Source: Actinomadura sp. KC345
GTDB taxonomy: Bacteria > Actinomycetota > Actinomycetes > Streptosporangiales > Streptosporangiaceae
Reading direction: 5' to 3'
Assembly (NCBI RefSeq): GCF_004348515.1
Contig: NZ_SMKH01000004.1
Span: forward strand, 1 to 64,000
Length of the DNA: 64,000 bases
Below, piece after piece: positions 17,648-25,871 of this stretch. The notes under the pieces were generated by a model, which saw only the letters and a program-made list of their open reading frames with translations, ran no database searches and was not told the DNA's origin. The position numbers and the translations under genes were made by a program. Each line of letters begins with the position of its first letter. Positions within the stretch are counted from its first letter, which is position 1.

Positions 17648-18913
17648 TCACCCGTCCTTCCGGTCGGCCGCGCCTCCGTGCGCGGAGGCCGCCAGTTTCT
17701 CAGGCGGGGGCGGCGGATCGGGCTCGGCTTCGTCCGGGGCGGCCGGCTCGGCCTCCCTGATCCGCCGGGTCCGGCCGCGCCGGAGCGAGATCGTGTACAC
17801 CCCGGCGGCGACGATCAGGACGATACCCTCGACCAGGCCCTGCCAGTTCGCGCCGAGGTTGAGGATGTTGAACCCGTTGCGCAGAGTGATCAGGATGAGC
17901 GCGCCGACCAGCGACTTGCCGACGCTGCCGAGCCCGCCGAACAGCGACGTGCCGCCGAGGATCGCGGCGGCCAGCGCGGTGAGCTCGAAGCCGGTCAGGG
18001 CGCTGGGGTTGATCGAGCCGAGCCGCGCGGCGTACAGGACCCCGACCAGCGACGCGACCGTCCCGTTGAGGACGAACGCCACGACCTTGTAGCGGTCGAC
18101 CGCGATGCCCGACAGCCGGGCCGCCTCGGGGTTGCCGCCGCTGGCGTACAGCCGCCTGCCGATCGTGGTGTAGCGCAGCACCCAGGCCGCCACGGCGGCC
18201 AGCGCCAGCAGGTACAGGGTGCGCTGGGTGATCTCGATCGTGAAGATCGCGACCGGGGAGGCGGCGACCAGCCCCGCCCCCGCCAGGAGCGGCACCAGTA
18301 TCCGCGCGGGCCGCCACCGCCGGGCCCGGAAGGCCCGCCAGCCGCCGACCGCGAGGACGGCCAGGCCCGCGAGCAGGTAGAGGTTCGGGGTGATCCACGA
18401 GCCGCCGTCGATGGCGCGCAGCCCGTCGCGGACCGCGCCGTCGGATGCGCTGACGGTACGGCCGTCGGTGACGATGAGGACGATCCCGCGCACCGCCGTC
18501 ATGGTCCCCAGCGTGACGATGAACGCGTTGATGCCGAAGTACTGCACCACCACGCCGTTGAAGAGCCCGATGAGGGCGCCGGTGGCGAGCGCGGCGAAGA
18601 GCGCGGGCCAGAATCCGATCGTGCCGGCGAGGCTCAGGCAGACCGAGGCGCCCAGCGCGGCGACGGCGCCGACCGACAGGTCGAAGTTGCCGCTGATCAA
18701 CACGAGCGTGGTGGTGATCGCCATGAGGCCGATCAGCGTCGTCTGGTCGAGGATGTTCGCAACGTTCGTCGGTCCCAGGTAGAACACCCTGCCCTGCGCC
18801 TGCGCGGCGAAGGTCAGGACGAGGACCAGCAGGACGAGGGCGTACAGGACGCCGGCGTTGCCGAGCCGCAACGCCGGCGGCAGCCGCCGCCCGGATGTGG
18901 CTTCAGTGCTCAC
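17648..18913 (-). CDS. Sugar ABC transporter permease (ribose/xylose type)
   Basis: 421 residues from a GTG at 18913, which has GAGG six bases upstream inside the end of the ATPase gene (11-base overlap). About ten membrane segments; the family stretch GNFDLSVGAVAALGA near residue 75 and the EAARLSGIAVDRYK loop are those of RbsC-like inner-membrane permeases. The C-terminus ends in an unusual Pro/Glu-rich cytoplasmic tail (PDPPPPPEK). It forms the importer with the ATPase and the lipoprotein encoded directly upstream. Confidence 0.9.
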   Translation of the reverse strand: MSTEATSGRRLPPALRLGNAGVLYALVLLVLVLTFAAQAQGRVFYLGPTNVANILDQTTLIGLMAITTTLVLISGNFDLSVGAVAALGASVCLSLAGTIGFWPALFAALATGALIGLFNGVVVQYFGINAFIVTLGTMTAVRGIVLIVTDGRTVSASDGAVRDGLRAIDGGSWITPNLYLLAGLAVLAVGGWRAFRARRWRPARILVPLLAGAGLVAASPVAIFTIEITQRTLYLLALAAVAAWVLRYTTIGRRLYASGGNPEAARLSGIAVDRYKVVAFVLNGTVASLVGVLYAARLGSINPSALTGFELTALAAAILGGTSLFGGLGSVGKSLVGALILITLRNGFNILNLGANWQGLVEGIVLIVAAGVYTISLRRGRTRRIREAEPAAPDEAEPDPPPPPEKLAASAHGGAADRKDG

Positions 18914-20492
18914 GGGGCACCTCTTCTTCTTCGTTCGGGCCGGCCGGCGGCGCCGGCCGCCGCGCCCGCAGGCCATGGGCCAGCATGAGCAGTTCCTCCT
19001 CGGTGGTCTGCACCGCGCTCCGCTCGGCGACGATCCGCCCGCCCCGGACGACCAGCAGCCGGGTGGCGACCGACAGCAGCTCCTCGAACTCGCTGCACAC
19101 GAGGACGACCGCCTTGCCCTGAGCCGCGAACCGGCGGACCAGCCGCAGCAGGTCGGCCTTCGCGCCGACGTCCACGCCCGCGGTGGGCTCGTCGAGCAGC
19201 CACACGCGGGTGTCGGCGTACATCCACTTGGCGAACACCACCTTCTGGGCGTTGCCGCCGGACAGCTCGCCCGGTAGGGCGTCGACGCCGGCGGTCACGA
19301 TGCCGAGGTCGGCGACCGCCTGGGCCGCCCGGGCGCGCTCGTCGCCGGTGCGCGGGACCAGCCGCCCGCGGGACAGCCGGGCGATGTCGGGGAGGGAGAT
19401 GTTCTGCCAGAGCGGCAGACCGCCGTGCAGCCCCTGGCCGGCGCGGTCCTCCGGGACGTAGGCGACGCCCGCGGCGACGGCGGCCTTCGCCGAGTCCCCC
19501 ACCTCGGTACCGCCGACGGCGACGGTGCCGGAGGCGGACGGGTCGTCGCGGAACACGGCGCGCAGCAGCTCCGAGCGTCCCGAGCCGAGCAGGCCGGCGA
19601 TGCCGACGATCTCCCCGGCGCGGACCTCGAAGGAGACGTCGCGCACGCCTTCGGCCGAGGAGAGACCGCCGACGCGCAGGACGACGGGCGCGTCCGCGTC
19701 GGGCCCGGCGGCCCCCGCACGCTCGACGGCGAGCAGCTCGCGGCCGGTGACGGCGCGGGCGAGCATGCCCTCGGTGATCGCGTCGGTGGCCTCGTCGAGG
19801 ACGGTCCTGCCGTCGCGGATGACGGTCGTGTGGTCGGTGAGCTCGAAGATCTCCTCGAAGAAATGCGAGATGTACAGGAACGCCGTGCCCTGCGCCGACA
19901 GCCGCCGCACGGCGTCGAACACGACCCGGCGCTCCTTGTCCGACAGGGACGCGGTGGGCTCGTCCATGACGACCAGGCGGGCGCCCGCCGCCAGCGACTG
20001 GAGCACCGACACCATCTGCCGCGCGCCGATCGGCAGGTCCCCGGCCACCGCGTCCGGGTCGACCGGGTAGCCGAGCCGCTCGACGAGCGCGTCGAACTCC
20101 GCGCGCAGGCCGCGGGTCATGCGCCAGGCCCCCGACCGGTCGAGGAAGACGTTCTCGATCACGCTGAGGGTGGGTACCAGCGGCACGTGCTGGTGGATGG
20201 TCGCGATCCCGGCCCGCCGGGCGGCGCCGGGGGCGCGCCAGCGGCGGCCCCGGCCCTCCCAGCGCAGCACGCCGCCGCTCGGCGGATGGGCACCCGAAAT
20301 GATCTTGACAAGGGTGGACTTGCCCGCCCCGTTGGCGCCGACGAGCCCGTGCACGCTTCCCGGTCGCACGGTGAGGGAGACGCCGCGCAGCGCGCGCGTC
20401 CCGTTCGGGAACGTCTTGGTGACGCCGTCGAGGAGCAGCAGCGGATCGCGCTCGCCGGCGGCCGGCCCCCCGGCCGCCCACACCTCTCCCAT
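18903..20492 (-). CDS. Sugar ABC transporter ATP-binding protein (RbsA type, two ABC domains)
   Basis: 529 residues; the ATG at 20492 is set by an ideal AAGGAGGG eight bases upstream. Domain 1 (about 15-240) has Walker A GANGAGKST and Walker B VVMDEP, but its signature region reads PIGARQMV. Domain 2 (about 265-510) has the degenerate Walker A GLLGSGRSE, LSGGNAQKV and WLLDEPTAGVDVGAK. This double-ABC form is standard for ribose, xylose, galactose and rhamnose importers. It is placed between the binding-protein gene and the permease. Confidence 0.92.
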   Translation of the reverse strand: MGEVWAAGGPAAGERDPLLLLDGVTKTFPNGTRALRGVSLTVRPGSVHGLVGANGAGKSTLVKIISGAHPPSGGVLRWEGRGRRWRAPGAARRAGIATIHQHVPLVPTLSVIENVFLDRSGAWRMTRGLRAEFDALVERLGYPVDPDAVAGDLPIGARQMVSVLQSLAAGARLVVMDEPTASLSDKERRVVFDAVRRLSAQGTAFLYISHFFEEIFELTDHTTVIRDGRTVLDEATDAITEGMLARAVTGRELLAVERAGAAGPDADAPVVLRVGGLSSAEGVRDVSFEVRAGEIVGIAGLLGSGRSELLRAVFRDDPSASGTVAVGGTEVGDSAKAAVAAGVAYVPEDRAGQGLHGGLPLWQNISLPDIARLSRGRLVPRTGDERARAAQAVADLGIVTAGVDALPGELSGGNAQKVVFAKWMYADTRVWLLDEPTAGVDVGAKADLLRLVRRFAAQGKAVVLVCSEFEELLSVATRLLVVRGGRIVAERSAVQTTEEELLMLAHGLRARRPAPPAGPNEEEEVPREH

Positions 20493-20530
20493 CGGTCCCT
20501 CCTTCGCGCCCGCGCCCGCCGCGGCGGGCC

Positions 20531-21520
20531 TCACCATTGCGGCGTGCACTCGCCGACGTTGTCCTTGGTGATCGCCGGAGTGTCGTAGGTGACGAACTCG
20601 GCGTCGTGCTTCTTGGCGCCGGTGAGCTGCTCGTGCAGCACCTTCATGGCACGCGCGCCGAGGTCCTCGGGCTTGTAGCAGACGGTCCCGTACAGGTCGC
20701 CGCTCTTGACGCCGTCGATGCCGAGCTTGGAGCCGCCGACCCCGATGACGACCGCGTCCGAACCCGCCGCCTTCACCGCCTTGGCGCAGCCGACGCCCAT
20801 GTCGTCGCTCTCGGCGTAGAACAGCGTGACCTCGGGGTTGGCCGCCAGCATGTTCTGGCAGGCCGACTGGGCCTTCTCCGGCAGCCAGTCGCCGGGCTGC
20901 CGGGCGACGACCTCCAGCTCGACGCCCTTCTCCTTGGCGGGGGCCTCGAAGTCGCGGTACCGCTGGTGGGTCTCCGCGAACCCGGCCGTGCCCTCGACGA
21001 CCGCGATCGGGCCGCCCTCGGGCAGCGCCTCCAGCGCGAGCTCGCCGGCGGTGCGCCCGGCGGCGTACTCGTTCTGGGTCGCGAGGGCGACCAGGTCCGG
21101 GTAGACGTCGTCGAGCTCGCGGGACTTCGGGTCGCCGACCTGGGACGCGGCCGCGACGGTCGGGATGTCGGCGCGCTTCAGGTTGTCGACCATCCCGGTG
21201 GCCACGCTGGAGTCGACGGGCAGGAGCAGCACGCCGTCCGGTTGCTGGCCGATGAGGTCCTGGATGTCGCTGGACTGCTTCTGCGCCTTGCCCTGCGCGT
21301 CCAGCTCGATCACCTCGACGCCGAGCCGGGCGGCCTCGGCCTTGATCCCCTTGGTGACGGCGGCGGGGAACGGGAAGCTCTCCCCCAGCGTGGACACCCC
21401 GACGGTGAGGTCGTCCTTGCCGGCCGCATCCTCCGCCTCGCCGGCCTGGCCGCAGCCCGCCGCCAGCGCCACCGCCGTGAATGCGGCCGCAACGGCCGCC
21501 AGCCTGTGCCTTCGTGCCAT
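20531..21520 (-). CDS. Sugar ABC transporter substrate-binding lipoprotein
   Basis: 329 residues; the ATG at 21520 has GGAGGT eight bases upstream. A lipoprotein signal ends in LAAGC with the lipid-anchored Cys23. The mature part has the periplasmic sugar-binding fold (QSSDIQDLIGQQPDGVLLLPVDSS and a DAVVIGVGGSKLGIDGVKSG hinge region) like RbsB and rhamnose or fucose binders. It captures the sugar outside the membrane. LacI-type site 3 (21534-21549) lies just before its ribosome site, giving it a possible internal control point. Confidence 0.9.
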   Translation of the reverse strand: MARRHRLAAVAAAFTAVALAAGCGQAGEAEDAAGKDDLTVGVSTLGESFPFPAAVTKGIKAEAARLGVEVIELDAQGKAQKQSSDIQDLIGQQPDGVLLLPVDSSVATGMVDNLKRADIPTVAAASQVGDPKSRELDDVYPDLVALATQNEYAAGRTAGELALEALPEGGPIAVVEGTAGFAETHQRYRDFEAPAKEKGVELEVVARQPGDWLPEKAQSACQNMLAANPEVTLFYAESDDMGVGCAKAVKAAGSDAVVIGVGGSKLGIDGVKSGDLYGTVCYKPEDLGARAMKVLHEQLTGAKKHDAEFVTYDTPAITKDNVGECTPQW

Positions 21521-21533
21521 GCGCGGCACCTCC

Positions 21534-21549
21534 GTTCTAACGATTGACT
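21534..21549. promoter_or_regulatory. LacI-type operator, site 3 (upstream of the sugar-binding lipoprotein)
   Basis: On the minus strand AGTCAATCGTTAGAAC directly abuts the Shine-Dalgarno GGAGG. It differs from site 2 (25684-25699) at two positions, which spoil the palindrome, so binding would be weaker. It occupies the 45-base gap between E1-beta and the lipoprotein gene. Confidence 0.5.
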
Positions 21550-21565
21550 ACCGGGTGCGGCCCGG

Positions 21566-22588
21566 TCAGGCCGCCATTTCGGCGATCCGCGCCGCGATCG
21601 GCTCCGCGGCCGGCAGCAGCGCCTCCGCCAGCACCGGCGCCGCGGGGATCCGGACGTCCGGGGCGCCGATCCGCACGGGCGCGGCGTCCAGGCCGATCCC
21701 GGCCTCCGCCGCCCGCGCGACGATCTCGCCGCCGAAGCCCCCGGTCACATTGGCCTCGTGCACCACGGCGAGCCGCCGGGTGCGGGCGAGGCTCGTCAGC
21801 ACCGCGTCCATGTCGACCGGGTTCAGCCAGGTCAGCTCCACGACCTCGGCCTCGATCCCGTCCGCCGCCAGCCTCTCGGCCGCCCCGAGCGCCTGGCCGG
21901 TGACCGCGCCCCAGCTCACGACCGTGACGTCGCGGCCCGCGCGGCGCAGGTGGGACCAGCCCATCGGCCGCGGCGCGGCGCCCAACTCGACCTCGGTCTT
22001 GTCGCCGAAGTACAGCGACCGGTTCTCCACGACGATCACCGGGTCGTCGGTTTGCACGGCGGTGACCACGGCGTCGTGGGCGTCCTGCGCGGTGCGCGGC
22101 ATCACCAGCCGCAGCCCCGGGACGTGCAGGAACATCGCCTCCAGGGACTGCGAGTGCTGGGCGCAGGCGCCGGGCGCGTTGCCCTGCTGGGTGCGGACGA
22201 CGATCGGCGCCGGCGCGGCGCCGCGCGAGACGTACCGGGCGTTCGCCGCCTGGTTGACGAGCTGGTCCAGCGCGACCAGCGAGAAGTCGGCCCACATGAT
22301 CTCGACGATCGGCCGGGCGCCCATCAGCGCCGCGCCGACCGCGCTGCCGAGGATCGCGGCCTCGCTGATCGGCGTGTCGAACACGCGGTCGCCGAACCTG
22401 CGACGCAGCCCGCGCGTGACTCCGAAGACGCCGCCGGGCTTGCCGACGTCCTCGCCGTACAGGAGGGTCTCCGGCACCTCCGCCAGCACCCGGGCGAGCG
22501 CGGCGTTGACCGCCTCGCCGTACTTCAGCTTCCGGGTCTCGGCCACGGGCGTCTCGCCGGCGGGCTGATGCGTGGTGAGCTCAGGCAT
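21566..22588 (-). CDS. ThDP-dependent 2-oxoacid dehydrogenase / acetoin dehydrogenase E1 beta-type subunit
   Basis: 340 residues. The family features are clear: LLYGEDVGKPGGVFGVTRGL near residue 42, FDTPISEAAILGSAVGAALMG, WADFSLVALDQLVNQAA and the C-terminal transketolase-type domain after about residue 200. It pairs with the E1 alpha subunit, whose gene it overlaps by eight bases, to bind thiamine diphosphate and decarboxylate a 2-oxo acid or cleave an alpha-hydroxyketone. No E2 or E3 gene accompanies it here, so the acceptor is either elsewhere or not lipoamide. Confidence 0.88.
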   Translation of the reverse strand: MPELTTHQPAGETPVAETRKLKYGEAVNAALARVLAEVPETLLYGEDVGKPGGVFGVTRGLRRRFGDRVFDTPISEAAILGSAVGAALMGARPIVEIMWADFSLVALDQLVNQAANARYVSRGAAPAPIVVRTQQGNAPGACAQHSQSLEAMFLHVPGLRLVMPRTAQDAHDAVVTAVQTDDPVIVVENRSLYFGDKTEVELGAAPRPMGWSHLRRAGRDVTVVSWGAVTGQALGAAERLAADGIEAEVVELTWLNPVDMDAVLTSLARTRRLAVVHEANVTGGFGGEIVARAAEAGIGLDAAPVRIGAPDVRIPAAPVLAEALLPAAEPIAARIAEMAA

Positions 22589-23537
22589 AGACGTGGTCCT
22601 TCGCGGTCTCGGGGTCGGCGAGCGGCGCGGCCAGCGCCGCCGCGGCCGCCTCCTCCATCTCGGCGTGGGCGCGCGTCCGCGCGTCCTCGATCCCGGCGGC
22701 GGGGACGCCGGCCTCCGCCAGCTCCCTGCCCAGCCGGGCGATCGGCTCCTCCTCGCGGGCGCGGTCCAGCTCGCCCGGGGCGCGGTACTGCTCGGCGTCC
22801 CCGATGTAGTGGCCGGCGAGCCGCTGCGTCATCAGCTCCAGCAGCGCCGGCCCGCCGCCGGAGCGTGCCCGCGCGACGGCGCCGCGCACCGCGGCGCGCA
22901 CGGCGCCGGGGTCGTTGCCGTCCACCCGCTCGCCGGCCATGCCGTAGCCGGCGGCGCGGCGCCACAGCTCCGGCTCGCCGACCATCTCCTCGATGGCGGT
23001 CAGCTCGGACCAGCGGTTGTTCTCGCACACGAACACGACCGGCAGCGCGAACGCGGCGGCCATGTTGAGCGCCTCGTGGGACGCGCCCTGGTTGAGCGCG
23101 CCGTCCCCGCAGACCGTCAGCGCGACGCGCCCGCCGCCGTCGAAGCGCCCGGCCAGCGCGGCGCCCACCGCGATCGGGAGCCCGGCCCCGACGATCGAGT
23201 TCTCGCCGTGGAAGCCGTGCTCGGGCGCGGTGAAGTACGCCGACCCGCCCCGGCCCCCGTTGACGCCCGTGGCGCGCCCCGCACACTCGGCGAGGATCCC
23301 CTCGGCGGGGACACCGCGGGCGAGCGCCCACCCGTGCCCCCGGTATGTCGCGAACAGCGCGTCGTCCGGCCCGAGCTCGGTGCAGGCGCCCACCGGCCCG
23401 GCCTCCTGGCCGATGCTCAGGTGCACGGACCCCACGATCGCGCCCTCGGCGCCGACCCGCAGCTCGCGCACCTTCTCCTCCAGCGCGCGGATGCGCCACA
23501 TGGCGTGCAGGTCGGCGAGCCGCCGCTGCGTGTCCAT
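22581..23537 (-). CDS. ThDP-dependent dehydrogenase E1 alpha-type subunit
   Basis: 318 residues from the ATG at 23537 (GGAGG six bases upstream; an adjacent ATG at 23540 is an alternative start). The thiamine diphosphate motif runs from GDG (144-146) to ENN (172-174), with RGHGW and GVNGGRGGSAYF earlier, as in pyruvate, branched-chain and acetoin dehydrogenase alpha subunits. With the E1 beta product it makes an alpha2-beta2 enzyme. Its place in a deoxysugar operon suggests it acts on a keto intermediate from the sugar. It overlaps the lyase gene before it and the E1 beta gene after it. Confidence 0.88.
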   Translation of the reverse strand: MDTQRRLADLHAMWRIRALEEKVRELRVGAEGAIVGSVHLSIGQEAGPVGACTELGPDDALFATYRGHGWALARGVPAEGILAECAGRATGVNGGRGGSAYFTAPEHGFHGENSIVGAGLPIAVGAALAGRFDGGGRVALTVCGDGALNQGASHEALNMAAAFALPVVFVCENNRWSELTAIEEMVGEPELWRRAAGYGMAGERVDGNDPGAVRAAVRGAVARARSGGGPALLELMTQRLAGHYIGDAEQYRAPGELDRAREEEPIARLGRELAEAGVPAAGIEDARTRAHAEMEEAAAAALAAPLADPETAKDHVYA

Positions 23538-24895
23538 CATTCTCCTCCCTCGTCGCGTACGGTCTTCCACTCGCGCAGCGCGCCCGCGGCCGCCGACATC
23601 GCCTCGCCCACGTAGCCGGACGGGTCCAGCGGCAGCGATCCGATCCGCGCACGCACGTCCGCGGGGAGGTCGCGCACGCACGTCGCGACCAGGTCGCCGC
23701 CCTCGGCCCGGACCCGCGCCGCGGCCGCGTACACCAGGTCGTGCGCCCGCTCGCGGCCGAGCGCCGGGGCGAGCCGCATCATCAGGGCCTCGCTCATCAG
23801 CAGGCCGCCGTCGAGCGACACGTTGGCGCGCATCCGCTCCGGGAAGACCCGCAGCGAGCCCGCCGTCTCGCCGGCCAGCCGGACCGCGGCGGCGGTGTGC
23901 TCGGCGACCTGCGGCACCGCGAGCCACTCGATCTGCCACTCCCCCGCGCTGCGCTCGTGCCCGGCCTCCATCGCCCGTCCCAGCAGCGCGGCCGTCCCGG
24001 ACGCCGAGACGCCGTAGCCGATCACGGCCTCGGAGTAGATCGGGTTGACCTTCTGCGGCATCGTGGACGACGCGCCCCGGTGGTGCCCGTCCTCCTCGGC
24101 GACCTCCCCGATCTCCGTCCGGGACAGGTCGACGACCTCCCGGGCGAACCGCACGCAGGTGGCGGCGAGCAGCGAGCAGACCTGGCCGAACCGGGCGATC
24201 CGGTCCCGCGCCACATGCCACGGGACCTCGGTGTCGGCGAGCCCGAGCCGCCGCGCGACCCCGCCGCGCACCCGTGCTCCGTCCTCGCCCATGGCCGCGT
24301 TGGTGCCGCCCGCGCCGAACAGCGACACCACGCCCACCTCGGAGCGCACCCGGCGGACCTCGGCGACCTCGCGGGCCACCTCCGCGAGGAACACCGCCGT
24401 CTTGGCGCCGAACGTCGTCGGGACCGCCTGCTGCGCGTGGGTGCGCGCGGCCATCACCACCTTGGCGTGCGCGCCGGTCAGCGCGGCCAGCCCGTCCCCG
24501 AACGCCACCGCCAGCTCGATCAGCCGGTCGCAGGACCGGACGAGCTGGAGGGCCAGCGCGGTGTCCATGACGTCCTGGGTCGTGGCGCCGTAGTGCACCC
24601 GCCCGTCCGGTCCCTGCGGCAGGCGGCCGGCGATCTGGCGAACCAGCGGCAGGATCGGGTAGCCGACGGTGCGGGCCCCCTCCCACAGCCGCTCCATGTC
24701 GATCAGGTCCGGGCGGCACGCCGCGCTGATGGCCTCGGCGTCCTCCCGCGTCAGCAGGCCCGCGTCCGCCTGCGCCTGGGCCAGCGCGGACTCGGCCCGC
24801 AGCCAGGCGGCGACGGTGTCCTCCGGCGACCAGATGCCCACCATCGGGTCGTCGCGGTAGAGCGCGGACAGCAGCCGGAAGGAGTGCCCCTGCAT
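23537..24895 (-). CDS. Fumarase/aspartase-superfamily lyase (adenylosuccinate lyase or 3-carboxymuconate cycloisomerase type)
   Basis: 452 residues; the ATG overlaps the stop of the SDR gene (TGATG). The superfamily signature SSTMPQKVNP lies at 276-285, the substrate loop GATTQD at 103-108 and catalytic RTHAQQAVPTTFGAK at 151-165. Members add or remove fumarate-like groups or cycloisomerise (PcaB). Being inside the sugar operon it is probably not the purine-synthesis enzyme; the QQAVPTTFG wording is closer to the cycloisomerase branch. The actual substrate is unknown. Confidence 0.85.
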   Translation of the reverse strand: MQGHSFRLLSALYRDDPMVGIWSPEDTVAAWLRAESALAQAQADAGLLTREDAEAISAACRPDLIDMERLWEGARTVGYPILPLVRQIAGRLPQGPDGRVHYGATTQDVMDTALALQLVRSCDRLIELAVAFGDGLAALTGAHAKVVMAARTHAQQAVPTTFGAKTAVFLAEVAREVAEVRRVRSEVGVVSLFGAGGTNAAMGEDGARVRGGVARRLGLADTEVPWHVARDRIARFGQVCSLLAATCVRFAREVVDLSRTEIGEVAEEDGHHRGASSTMPQKVNPIYSEAVIGYGVSASGTAALLGRAMEAGHERSAGEWQIEWLAVPQVAEHTAAAVRLAGETAGSLRVFPERMRANVSLDGGLLMSEALMMRLAPALGRERAHDLVYAAAARVRAEGGDLVATCVRDLPADVRARIGSLPLDPSGYVGEAMSAAAGALREWKTVRDEGGE

Positions 24896-25674
24896 CAGTC
24901 CATCTCCAGTCCGCCGTCGACGTTGATCGCCTGGCCGGTCACGTACGAGGCGAGGTCGCTGAGCAGGAACGCCACCACGTCGGCCAGCTCCTCGGGGCGC
25001 CCGTCCCGCTTGAGCGCGGTCGTGGCGGTGACCCGGTCCAGGTACGCCCGGCCCGCGCCGGCGCCGAACCTGCGCTCGCGCTCGGCGATGATCCCCTCCC
25101 ACATCGATGTCATGAACACCCCCGGGCAGACCGCGTTGACCCTGATCTCCGGGCCGTACGCCAGCGCCGCCGACTTGGTCAGCGACAGCAGCGCCGCCTT
25201 GGACGCCGCGTAGTGCGCCGCGTCCGGCCGGCCCGACCGCGCGGCGACCGACGCCAGCGTGACGATCGCCCCGCCGCCGTCCATCAGCGCCGCGGACCGC
25301 TGCGTGACGTGGAACACCGAGGTCAGATTGAGATCGATGATCCGCCCCCACTCCTGCGGCGTGAGCCCGGCCAGCTCCTTGGTCTGCATGGCGCCCGCGC
25401 AGTTGACCAACCCGTCCAGCCCGCCGAGCGCCTCGGCCGCCCGTCCGGGCAGCGCGCGGGCCTGCTCGGGGTCGGCGAGGTCGGCCGCCAGCGGTACGGC
25501 CGCGCCGTCCCGGCCGGGTCCGCCGGCCGCCGCGGCGTCCTCGTCCTCGCGCAGGTCGGCCGCCGCGACCCGGGCACCGCAGGCGGCGAGGCGCTCCAGC
25601 ACCGCGCACCCGAGGCCCCCGGCCGCGCCGGTCACCAGGATCCGGCGCCCGGTGAGAGCCAGCTCCACGGTCAC
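24895..25674 (-). CDS. SDR family oxidoreductase (candidate deoxysugar or sugar-acid dehydrogenase)
   Basis: 259 residues. The GTG at 25674 is chosen because GGAG lies five bases upstream; longer reading would run through the operator. Motifs: TGAAGGLG at about 15-22, D38 at the end of strand 2, NCAG, LASVAARSG with the catalytic Ser and YAASK. The family oxidises hydroxyls with NAD(P); L-fucose, L-rhamnose and 2-keto-3-deoxy-sugar-acid dehydrogenases belong to it. It is the first gene of the minus-strand sugar operon behind LacI site 2. Confidence 0.83.
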   Translation of the reverse strand: MTVELALTGRRILVTGAAGGLGCAVLERLAACGARVAAADLREDEDAAAAGGPGRDGAAVPLAADLADPEQARALPGRAAEALGGLDGLVNCAGAMQTKELAGLTPQEWGRIIDLNLTSVFHVTQRSAALMDGGGAIVTLASVAARSGRPDAAHYAASKAALLSLTKSAALAYGPEIRVNAVCPGVFMTSMWEGIIAERERRFGAGAGRAYLDRVTATTALKRDGRPEELADVVAFLLSDLASYVTGQAINVDGGLEMD

Positions 25675-25683
25675 GTTGTCTCC

Positions 25684-25699
25684 GTTCAATCGATTGACT
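25684..25699. promoter_or_regulatory. LacI-type operator, site 2 (head of the minus-strand sugar operon)
   Basis: On the minus strand AGTCAATCGATTGAAC lies directly before the GGAG of the SDR gene at 25674. It keeps the 12-base palindrome TCAATCGATTGA of site 1 and matches it at 14 of 16 positions. The rest of the gap up to 25871 holds only this promoter region. Confidence 0.7.
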
Positions 25700-25871
25700 G
25701 CCACAGCACCGTAACCTACGGAACCACCCCGGAACAAGACCCGGGCCGGCACTGCCCGCTCGGTCGGTGGCGGCTGCGCGTGTCTCGCGCGACCGTTCGA
25801 CCTGCGGCAGCGCCGGCCCGGTCACCCGCAGGGCGGGGTGCTTCCGACGTGGGGCGGTGGGGCGTCCGTGC

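Noticed and set aside
23537-24895. The lyase as the housekeeping adenylosuccinate lyase (purB)
   Set aside because: It is embedded in and translationally coupled to a sugar operon under LacI-type control, and parts of it read closer to the cycloisomerase branch.
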